Assembly: GCA_001799195.1 (NCBI GenBank)
Contig: MGSU01000138.1
Span: 1 to 5,227, forward strand
Origin: Deltaproteobacteria bacterium RIFOXYA12_FULL_61_11
GTDB lineage: Bacteria; Bdellovibrionota_F; JAHFAK01; YA12-FULL-61-11
DNA: 5,227 nt
Direction: 5' to 3'
This document shows positions 1 through 5,227 of this stretch, one piece after another; position 1 is the stretch's first letter; the number at the start of each line of letters is the position of its first letter. The notes under the pieces are model-generated. The model worked only from the letters and a program-made list of their open reading frames with translations, searched no databases and had not been told where the DNA came from. A program made the position numbers and the translations under genes.

Positions 1-1701
1 CTCGGGGGGTTCTCTTCCTATGCCAAACAGATCGAGCCGCTCTGGTACACCCTCGAGAACCGGGGGTATCACCCGGCCGTACTCTCGTTCCCCGGGTCGA
101 CTCCCCCGGAGTTGACCCATGGGACGACCGTGCGCGGTCGCTGGGGAGGCTGGGGAGCGGATTTCCATTCGATTAGCTACGTCTCCTCTGAGGATCTGCT
201 CCTGGAACGCAGCGGCTGGGATGAACGCGTGTTCCAGTACGGCGCGCCGCTCTTGCAACGGGTCGGGCTCGCGCGGGAAGCAGACGGCAGCAGGTACGCC
301 GAGTTCGACTTCTGGGATACCCGCTATGCCCTGCGTATCCCGCGCACGGCCGAGGGGACATACCCGGAGGCGGTGTTCCTGGAGCTCGCCTCGGGTGCGG
401 AGGTCGCGAGATTGCAGCCGGGCCGGTGGTCGGTCTGGCATCCTGCCGGGTTGCAATGGCGGACCCAAGACGAGCGCCGATTAGACATCCCGCAACGGCA
501 GGCCTTCGAGCTCGCCCTGACTTCGGTATCGGTCGATGCGCGGTTGCGCATCTTCCTCGACCGGATCGACGCCCGAGGAGAGGTCAAGTTCCGGTTGGTG
601 GTCGAGAACCTCAATCCCTTCGTCGTCGCTCCCTCCGAATTGGCCGAAGAGTTGCGCGGGGCCATTGTCCCGCCGATGGTCGACTTCCCGGACAACTATC
701 CTCCGCAGCTCGTCCACGACGAGGGGGACCGGCTGGCCTTCCTCGAGGAACAGGCCATGTCCTTCGCCTGGCATCGCGCCGCGGCGAGGCGTTTCGCCGC
801 CGATCCGGCCTATGATGCCGTGTTGCACGGCATCTACACCCCCAATCAGATGCTCACCTCGCGCTGGTGGTTGCCGGCGATCGACCCGAGCAGCGACCAG
901 GTGGCGTCGACCCCTCCCTCGGACCGAGCCGCCCGGCTCGAGGAGGTTCTGGCCATGTATCGCGAGGTCGACGGCATGTTGGGCGACATCCGGGAAGCCT
1001 TGCCCAAGGATGCGCTCGTCGTGCTCAGCTCGGACCACGGCATCCTCCCGCTCAACAGAGAAGTCAGGCTCAACAACCTCCTGCACCGCGAGGGCCTCCT
1101 GGCCGTGAAATCCACCGGGGACGTGCGCGCCACGGCCGTTGATTTCGCCGCCACGCGAGCCGTGTTCCTGAAGATGTATCACCTCTACCTCGCTCCCGAG
1201 GGCTTGGGGGGGAATTGGCACAGGCCGCGCGGAGCGGAGTACGAAGCCTTGCGTGCCAGGATCCGCGAGCTGTTGTCGGCCCTGCGCGATGAAGACGGCA
1301 CGGCCCCACTGCGCAAGGTGTTGACCTGGGAAGAGGCGTCGAAAGAACTGCATCTTCCGAACGATCGCATCGGCGATCTCGTCCTGGTCGTTGCCCCGGG
1401 CTATTCCCTGGTCGAGGAGCTCAGCGAGGACGGAGCCCTGTTCGTGAGAACGCTCAAGGGCGGGTACAAACAGGCCGCCCTGGCCGAGGACGATCCTCGG
1501 CTCTGGACCCCCTTCGTCCTGGTCGGACCGGGGGTTGCCCGAGGCCGGCCGTTGTCCCGGCCGGTGGCCGACGTGGACCAGTACCCGACCGTCGTGCGCC
1601 TGCTCGGGCTCGAGCCGCCCTACCGACCCGATGGTAGTGCGGTGGAGGAGGTCTTCGAGCAGGCTGCCCTTGACCAGAACACAGCTGAGGTGGAGCGATG
1701 A
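1..1701 (+). CDS. Type I phosphodiesterase/nucleotide pyrophosphatase-like protein (alkaline phosphatase superfamily), 5'-truncated
   Basis: The frame is open from the first base with no start, so the gene begins upstream; 566 residues are visible (numbered from the window start). A TTG at 112 could serve as a start but splits conserved family sequence and has no clear ribosome binding site. Family signatures: an N-terminal stretch resembling the region after the nucleophile (WYTLENRGYHPAV), a YTPN segment at about 279-282, the metal-ligand motif SSDHG (D345, H346) followed by an LNNLL..GLL stretch, GDLVLVV near 460, GGYKQ near 487-491, and TPFVLVGPGV (GPGV 509-512) with DQYPT (526-530) near the C-terminus. 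Known members hydrolyse phosphodiester or phosphoanhydride bonds using two metals. The nucleophile region lies outside the window. The usual Asp and His after the Y.P motif, and the late His, look replaced (M284, R288, Y489), so activity is uncertain. No membrane segment is visible. It overlaps the cyclase gene by 4 bp. Confidence 0.9.
   Translation, partial: LGGFSSYAKQIEPLWYTLENRGYHPAVLSFPGSTPPELTHGTTVRGRWGGWGADFHSISYVSSEDLLLERSGWDERVFQYGAPLLQRVGLAREADGSRYAEFDFWDTRYALRIPRTAEGTYPEAVFLELASGAEVARLQPGRWSVWHPAGLQWRTQDERRLDIPQRQAFELALTSVSVDARLRIFLDRIDARGEVKFRLVVENLNPFVVAPSELAEELRGAIVPPMVDFPDNYPPQLVHDEGDRLAFLEEQAMSFAWHRAAARRFAADPAYDAVLHGIYTPNQMLTSRWWLPAIDPSSDQVASTPPSDRAARLEEVLAMYREVDGMLGDIREALPKDALVVLSSDHGILPLNREVRLNNLLHREGLLAVKSTGDVRATAVDFAATRAVFLKMYHLYLAPEGLGGNWHRPRGAEYEALRARIRELLSALRDEDGTAPLRKVLTWEEASKELHLPNDRIGDLVLVVAPGYSLVEELSEDGALFVRTLKGGYKQAALAEDDPRLWTPFVLVGPGVARGRPLSRPVADVDQYPTVVRLLGLEPPYRPDGSAVEEVFEQAALDQNTAEVER
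1687..1695 (+). promoter_or_regulatory. Ribosome binding site of the cyclase gene, inside the preceding gene
   Basis: GAGG lies 7 nt before the ATG at 1698, with a second GGAG core closer in. It sits within the last codons of the upstream gene, whose TGA stop overlaps the ATG as ATGA. This supports the 1698 start and termination-reinitiation coupling. Confidence 0.6.
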
Positions 1702-3332
1702 GCCAAGCCCCGAAACGGTATACACCCGAGTACCAGGCAGCCCGGGAAGCTGCGTGGCGGTGCGGCCTCATCGCCGATGTGCCCGGGTTGCCGTTGTTCG
1801 ATCTCGACGGCGATTACCCCCCCCTGCCCATGCAGGAGAGCGATAGTTGGGCCGATCGCCTGGACCAGCCGGTGCGCGTGCTGACCGAATTGCCCCCGCT
1901 GCCGCCCTCCTTCCTCGACCGGCTCGTGTCGCCGGTCCTCTGGCTCATCCGCACCTCGAGGCTCCTTCGGGTGATAGGCTATTTCCAGCGCTTCTTCTCC
2001 CTGGACCTCCGGTTGCGTATCGTCCACCACTGCACCTTCCGGGATATGACCGTGGGGGTGAACTGCCTCTCGACCGAGAAGATGGTGGAGTTCATTCCCT
2101 ACCTCAATTTCGAGCTGATGCTGCAGATCAGCTTACACATCCGGCCGGAACGGTATCGGTTGGTGGTCGAGCGCCTGGCCGAACAGGGCGGGAACGAACG
2201 GTTCATGGCGCGGATGCTCGATTCGGCGCCGGACCGGTTCTTCGTCAGTACCTATACCCGGTTGTCGGAAAAGACCTGTCAGCGCATCCTGCCTTTCGTG
2301 CGGAGGCCTGAGCGCTTCCGGCAGGCCAGAGCGCTGGCCCTCAGTCTGGACAGCCTACCGGACGCGCTGGTGCGCCTGCTCCATCGCGAGGACGAGCTGC
2401 GCAACAGCAATGTCGAGCTGGCAGCCTCGGTCGAACTGCTCGCAGAGAAGAAGGCTGAGGTCGAGGCAAACGCTCGCAGGTTGGACGAGATGTACCAACG
2501 CATGGAAACCCTCTCCAAACGGATCAGCCTCTACGTTCCCGATCAACTCGTCCGCTTGCTGCTCGGCCAGGAACTCGATCCGGAACAGCACAAACGCGCC
2601 TTTCTAACAATATTTTTCTCCGATATCAAAGGGTTCACTGAAACCAGCGACCAGATGGAGCCCGAGGCCCTGGCCACCATGCTCAACACCTATCTGGAAG
2701 AAATGGCGACCATTGCCGCCTCGCATGGAGGTACTATCGACAAGTTCATCGGCGATGCGATCGTGATCTTCTTCGGTCAACCGGAGAGCAGGGGAGACCG
2801 CGAAGATGCCCTTGCCTGCGTGCGCATGGCCTTGGCCATGAAGGAGAAGATGTGTGAATTACGGCAGAGCTGGGCGGACAGCGGTGTTGAACGACCCTTG
2901 CACGTGCGTATTGGCATCAACAGCGGTTTTTGCACGGTGGGGGATTTCGGTTCCCAGTTCCGCCGCGATTACACCATGATCGGTCGCGAGGTCAACCTGG
3001 CCGCGCGTTTGGAGCAGAACGCCGAAGCCGACACGGTGCTCCTGAGCCACGGCACTTGGTCCCTGGTGCGCGACCAGATCACGACCTGCGAGCGGGGGGA
3101 GATCCACCCCAAGGGTTTCCCGCGGCCGGTCAAAACCTATGAGGCGCTTGGTCTGGTCGGTGAGCAACCCAACCGCGTGCGCGCGCTCTGCCCCGGGTTC
3201 ACCCTCGGCCTGGATCCGGCCAAGGTCGACCTCCGGGATCGCGAGATGATCACCTCTACCTTACGCGACGCTCTGACCGTGGTCGAGACGCTCCCACCCA
3301 AGGCAGATCCCGCCGGGGAGGGGAACGCCTGA
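1698..3332 (+). CDS. Class III adenylate cyclase with orphan helical N-terminal domain and coiled coil
   Basis: This is a 544-residue protein predicted to convert ATP to cAMP and pyrophosphate in the cytoplasm. The C-terminal catalytic domain spans about residues 298-480. The metal-binding aspartates are D309 (FFSDIKGFT) and D353 (KFIGDAIVIFFG). The purine-specifying pair is K349 and T426 (DYTMIG); Lys with Thr is a known bacterial adenylate cyclase combination. The transition-state residues are N433 and R437 (VNLAARLE). All expected catalytic residues are present, so one chain should form an active homodimer. Residues about 229-275 are a charged heptad-like coiled coil leading into KRISLYVPDQLV, the usual linker before this domain. 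Residues 1-228 match no sensor domain I know; they are helical with a repeated RPER[YF]R motif (149-154, 203-208). No transmembrane segment is seen. The ATG at 1698 is chosen for its ribosome binding site and the ATGA overlap. Guanylate cyclase activity is less likely given K349. Confidence 0.95.
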   Translation: MSQAPKRYTPEYQAAREAAWRCGLIADVPGLPLFDLDGDYPPLPMQESDSWADRLDQPVRVLTELPPLPPSFLDRLVSPVLWLIRTSRLLRVIGYFQRFFSLDLRLRIVHHCTFRDMTVGVNCLSTEKMVEFIPYLNFELMLQISLHIRPERYRLVVERLAEQGGNERFMARMLDSAPDRFFVSTYTRLSEKTCQRILPFVRRPERFRQARALALSLDSLPDALVRLLHREDELRNSNVELAASVELLAEKKAEVEANARRLDEMYQRMETLSKRISLYVPDQLVRLLLGQELDPEQHKRAFLTIFFSDIKGFTETSDQMEPEALATMLNTYLEEMATIAASHGGTIDKFIGDAIVIFFGQPESRGDREDALACVRMALAMKEKMCELRQSWADSGVERPLHVRIGINSGFCTVGDFGSQFRRDYTMIGREVNLAARLEQNAEADTVLLSHGTWSLVRDQITTCERGEIHPKGFPRPVKTYEALGLVGEQPNRVRALCPGFTLGLDPAKVDLRDREMITSTLRDALTVVETLPPKADPAGEGNA

Positions 3333-3334
3333 AA

Positions 3335-3356
3335 TGGGTCACCCTGGTCCCACTTT
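3335..3356 (+). terminator. Weak intrinsic-terminator-like dyad after the cyclase gene
   Basis: TGGG (3335-3338) pairs with CCCA (3349-3352), and inside it ACC faces GGT around a CT centre. CTTTT follows at once. The stem is short and the T-run only four bases, so this is at best a weak terminator or pause. It is the only such structure I see between the cyclase and the lipoprotein genes. Confidence 0.2.
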
Positions 3357-3453
3357 TCGCGCTGGTTTGCGGCTTACCTAGTGAATCTGTTTGCATTATC
3401 CTGGTCCACGGCTTGCAAGAAGTGCGGGTAATGCACCGCGAGACGCCCTTGCT

Positions 3454-4437
3454 ATGCGCACTATGTTCGGAGCCCTCCTGATCCTCCTCGTCGTCCTCGG
3501 TTGCGCTGAGGAGGATGGCAGCTACCATCCTCTCTACTCCGATGGTCGCGGCGGGTATTACTCCGACACCTCTCTCCCGGATACCGCTACTTCCGGGGAT
3601 ACGGTCGACAGCGGAGCCTATGCTTCCACCGTGACCGAAGAAGAAACCTCGACCGATCAGAGCGCGGAAGTAGAAGACGATGCCAGTGGCGATGATGTCA
3701 GCGGCGACCTCTTCGCGCCCGAGGACCGCATCCTGCTCGACCTGATGCACCTGACCGAGAGCGATCTCTCGCAGTTCGGCCGGCACATCCTCACCGCCGG
3801 ACCCGACTTTTCCCTCGCTTCCGACACGCCGGGGTTCACCGTCCCGGCCGATCAGGCCCACGGGGCAGCCTATCTTGTCGGTTACCTCGATGCCCGCGCC
3901 GAGTACCGGCCCGCCGAACAACCGCGCGGCATCGAGAGCTGGAAGTTCCTGTTCTCGTATCTCAGTGACGGCCGCTTCCGGCCGGCCGTGGACGGGTATG
4001 CCGACCTGCGCAGTTATGGCACGGCCCAGCAGGGACAGTTCCTCGACTTGGCAGCCAAGATCAACTCGGACCGCGCCGTGACCTCCAAGGTCGATCAGGT
4101 CCTCTTCCGCGGGGGGATCCTCCCCGGCTACGTGCGGCAAGCGATCCTGATCCAGGAACTCCTCGACACCTTGCGCCTGCGCCACAGTGTCGTGCTGGGC
4201 CTGCGCGGTGGCGCCGTCGATCGCGATGTGTTGCTCTTCAAAGCCGTACGTTTCGCCCAGACCGATTTCCTCTTCGTCTACGACCCGCAGAAGACGTATG
4301 GCCTGGCCGAGGTTTCCGTGATCCTCTTCGACCGGGTGCGCGAGGTCTACAACTTCGAGTACTATCCCGAACTCTCCGGCGAGAATGCCCCGGCCACCCT
4401 GGAGATCCTCTCCGTCCTGCCCGCTCCGGAGGAATGA
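3454..4437 (+). CDS. Predicted outer-membrane lipoprotein of unknown function
   Basis: This is a 327-residue protein with a short lipoprotein signal peptide: MRT, a hydrophobic run, then lipobox VLGC with acylation expected at C17, the only cysteine I find. The residue after Cys is Ala, not Asp, which by the E. coli sorting rule suggests the outer membrane. Residues 33-91 form a tether rich in Ser, Thr, Asp, Glu and Gly with 17 acidic and no Lys or Arg residues. From about 86 to the end is a folded-looking domain with regular helical and strand-like patches (LLDLMHLTESDL, KFLFSYLSDGRF, FLFVYDPQKTY, SVILFDRVREVYNFEYYPEL). I do not recognise this domain and assign no function. The ATG at 3454 gives the best signal peptide; ATG 3463 is an alternative, and an earlier TTG at 3391 would bury the signal. 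The ribosome binding site is weak (GAGA at 3440-3443). It could be transcribed with the cyclase 121 bp upstream, but this is not shown. Confidence 0.85.
   Translation: MRTMFGALLILLVVLGCAEEDGSYHPLYSDGRGGYYSDTSLPDTATSGDTVDSGAYASTVTEEETSTDQSAEVEDDASGDDVSGDLFAPEDRILLDLMHLTESDLSQFGRHILTAGPDFSLASDTPGFTVPADQAHGAAYLVGYLDARAEYRPAEQPRGIESWKFLFSYLSDGRFRPAVDGYADLRSYGTAQQGQFLDLAAKINSDRAVTSKVDQVLFRGGILPGYVRQAILIQELLDTLRLRHSVVLGLRGGAVDRDVLLFKAVRFAQTDFLFVYDPQKTYGLAEVSVILFDRVREVYNFEYYPELSGENAPATLEILSVLPAPEE
3481..3532 (+). repeat. Two overlapping inverted repeats in the 5' end of the lipoprotein gene
   Basis: ATCCTCCTC (3481-3489) is an exact 9-bp inverted match to GAGGAGGAT (3508-3516). GAGGATGG (3511-3518) is an exact 8-bp inverted match to CCATCCTC (3525-3532) with a 6-nt loop. 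The two hairpins share the GAGGAT arm, so in RNA they exclude each other. They span codons 10-27 of the lipoprotein, across the lipobox. Leu-rich and Glu-rich codons there may produce this by chance. Confidence 0.5.
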
Positions 4438-4440
4438 ACC

Positions 4441-4500
4441 GGCTCCACGCTCCCTCTCGCTCTATCCCGAACCTCGTTCCTCGGTTGCTCCGCTCCCCGC
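4441..4500 (+). terminator. C-rich, G-poor stretch, possible Rho utilisation region
   Basis: These 60 bases just after the lipoprotein stop contain 30 C, 15 T, 11 G and 4 A, unlike the flanking genes. Unstructured C-rich, G-poor RNA is what Rho binds. No intrinsic terminator hairpin with a T-run is seen before the next gene, so Rho-dependent termination is a reasonable inference. Composition alone does not prove it. Confidence 0.25.
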
Positions 4501-4503
4501 TGC

Positions 4504-4517
4504 GTGCTAGGTAGCAC
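4504..4517. promoter_or_regulatory. Short perfect dyad upstream of the FAD oxidase gene, possible operator
   Basis: GTGCTA (4504-4509) and TAGCAC (4512-4517) are exact inverted repeats around GG, about 40 bp before the oxidase start. The 2-nt centre is too tight for a full hairpin, so a dimeric DNA-binding protein is the more natural reading. It matches no operator I know, and I see no convincing -10/-35 pair nearby. Confidence 0.25.
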
Positions 4518-4541
4518 TCGGCCGAACCACCCCACGCCGCC

Positions 4542-4547
4542 GGAGAG
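4542..4547 (+). promoter_or_regulatory. Ribosome binding site of the FAD oxidase gene
   Basis: GGAGAG lies 9 nt before the ATG at 4557. A TAG in the same frame at 4512-4514 closes the frame upstream, and 4557 is the first ATG after it, so the start is well fixed. Confidence 0.6.
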
Positions 4548-4556
4548 CAGTCGGAC

Positions 4557-5227
4557 ATGGCCGAAGGAAAGACCTTACCTCCTGATTTCGTTGCCGAGGT
4601 TCACCAACGTTTGGGCAGCGACCTGCGCACCGACCGGCGCACTCGCATGCTGTACAGCACCGACGCCAGCATCTATCAGATCCTGCCGCGGGGCGTCTGT
4701 CTGCCGCGGGACGCCGACGAGGTCCGGGGGCTGGTCGAGCTAGCGCGTACCCACGAGGTGCCACTCCTGGCGAGGGCCTCGGGCAGCAGCCTGGCCGGAC
4801 AGGCCGTGGGCGACGCCCTGGTGCTGGATTTCAGTCGGCATTGCACGAGGATCCTCGAGTTGGTGCCCGAAGAGCGAAGGGTGGTTCTGGAGCCGGGGGT
4901 GGTGCTCGACGACCTTAACGCCGCGGCGGCGAAACACGGGCTGATGTTCGGGCCGGACCCGGCCAGCTCCAACCGGGCCACCCTGGGCGGCATCGTGGCC
5001 AACAATGCCAGCGGCAGTCATGGCGTGGTCTATGGCATGACCGCCGAGCACCTGCGTGGGCTCGACCTGGTCCTGGAGGACGGCTCGTCGGCCCGGCTCG
5101 GCCTGCACCGCGAAGCCCCTGCAACTGGCGGCGCCCTCGGGCGTATCCGGAGCGGTCTCTCCGACCTGCTGGCGGTCAATGCCGAGGTGATCCGCAAGGG
5201 TACGTCGTCGCACTGGAAACGGTGCGG
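4557..5227 (+). CDS. FAD-binding oxidase, D-2-hydroxyacid dehydrogenase (GlcD/D-lactate dehydrogenase) type, 3'-truncated
   Basis: The frame runs open to the window end, giving 223 residues of the N-terminal part. It begins with a segment typical of large bacterial D-lactate/2-hydroxyacid dehydrogenases (DLRTDRRTRMLYSTDASIYQ, 22-41). The FAD-binding type 4 (PCMH) domain follows: the pyrophosphate loop RASGSSLAGQ (73-82), LVLDFSRH (88-95), EPGVVLDDLN (112-121), then GPDPASSNRATLGG (132-145) and NNASGSHGVVYGMT (149-162), the usual cofactor-binding signatures. Family members bind FAD and oxidise D-lactate, glycolate or other 2-hydroxyacids, passing electrons to the respiratory chain. The opening segment suggests the long form of about 950-1000 residues fused to a C-terminal Fe-S (GlpC-like) domain, but that part is outside the window. 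The substrate cannot be told from here. The pyrophosphate loop has RAS where RG.. is common, a mild change. The 119-bp gap and the C-rich region upstream suggest a separate transcription unit. Confidence 0.93.
   Translation, partial: MAEGKTLPPDFVAEVHQRLGSDLRTDRRTRMLYSTDASIYQILPRGVCLPRDADEVRGLVELARTHEVPLLARASGSSLAGQAVGDALVLDFSRHCTRILELVPEERRVVLEPGVVLDDLNAAAAKHGLMFGPDPASSNRATLGGIVANNASGSHGVVYGMTAEHLRGLDLVLEDGSSARLGLHREAPATGGALGRIRSGLSDLLAVNAEVIRKGTSSHWKRC

Noticed and set aside
1543-1564. CCGGCC/GGCCGG inverted repeat near the end of the phosphodiesterase-like gene
   Set aside because: It is made only of G and C in a GC-rich coding stretch, where such 6-bp matches are common; no T-run follows.
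481-1725. Long open frame on the minus strand opposite the phosphodiesterase-like gene
   Set aside because: It lies fully antisense to a gene with clear family motifs; GC-rich codons with G/C third positions often leave antisense frames open. Its translation shows no domain pattern.
3380-3395. Sigma-54-like promoter ending in TTGCA before the lipoprotein
   Set aside because: The TTGCA half fits, but the near-invariant GG at the -24 element is GT here and the rest of that element does not match.
3367-3399. Sigma-70-like promoter TTGCGG with CATTAT
   Set aside because: The spacing is 21 nt, too long, and both hexamers match the consensus poorly.
3431-3481. 16-codon frame starting at ATG 3431 and ending inside the lipoprotein start
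   Set aside because: There is no convincing ribosome binding site, and such short frames are expected by chance; there is no sign of coding.
3515-3634. ATG at 3515 directly behind GAGGAGG, opening a 39-codon frame inside the lipoprotein gene
   Set aside because: The Shine-Dalgarno-like run abuts the ATG with no spacer, so it could not position a ribosome, and the frame lies within a well-supported gene.
3256-4185. Minus-strand open frame opposite the cyclase end and the lipoprotein gene
   Set aside because: It spans two plus-strand genes and the gap between them, with no recognisable motif or ribosome binding site, so it reads as a shadow of GC-rich coding sequence.

Overview
This is a high-GC bacterial window with four same-strand protein genes: a 5'-truncated phosphodiesterase-like gene, a class III nucleotide cyclase, an uncharacterised lipoprotein, and the 5' part of a FAD-linked oxidase. 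The GC-rich codon use, the class III cyclase with a signalling-type coiled coil, and a lipoprotein with a Ser/Thr/Asp-rich tether after its acylated cysteine fit a deltaproteobacterial or myxobacterial-type Gram-negative. That placement is inference; there is no rRNA or other marker gene to confirm it.

Positions 1-1701 hold the rest of an alkaline-phosphatase-superfamily protein of the type I phosphodiesterase/nucleotide pyrophosphatase kind. It overlaps by 4 bp (ATGA) with a 544-residue class III cyclase at 1698-3332, predicted to make cAMP. The two genes are almost certainly co-transcribed and translationally coupled. The phosphodiesterase-like protein appears to have lost some residues expected to bind metal, so whether it is an enzyme is an open question.

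A 121-bp gap (3333-3453) contains a weak terminator-like dyad and a 15-codon reading frame behind a good Shine-Dalgarno sequence. It leads to a predicted lipoprotein (3454-4437) with a long acidic tether and a globular domain I do not recognise. The start of this gene carries two overlapping inverted repeats that could form alternative RNA hairpins.

A second gap (4438-4556) is C-rich and G-poor, like a Rho-dependent termination region, and ends with a short perfect dyad. After it comes an FAD-binding oxidase of the D-2-hydroxyacid dehydrogenase type (4557 onward), cut by the window end and probably an independent metabolic gene.

I see no tRNA, rRNA, CRISPR array, insertion sequence or phage gene. 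The best candidates for something new are the pairing of a cyclase with a possibly degenerate phosphodiesterase, the orphan N-terminal domain of the cyclase, and the unknown lipoprotein.
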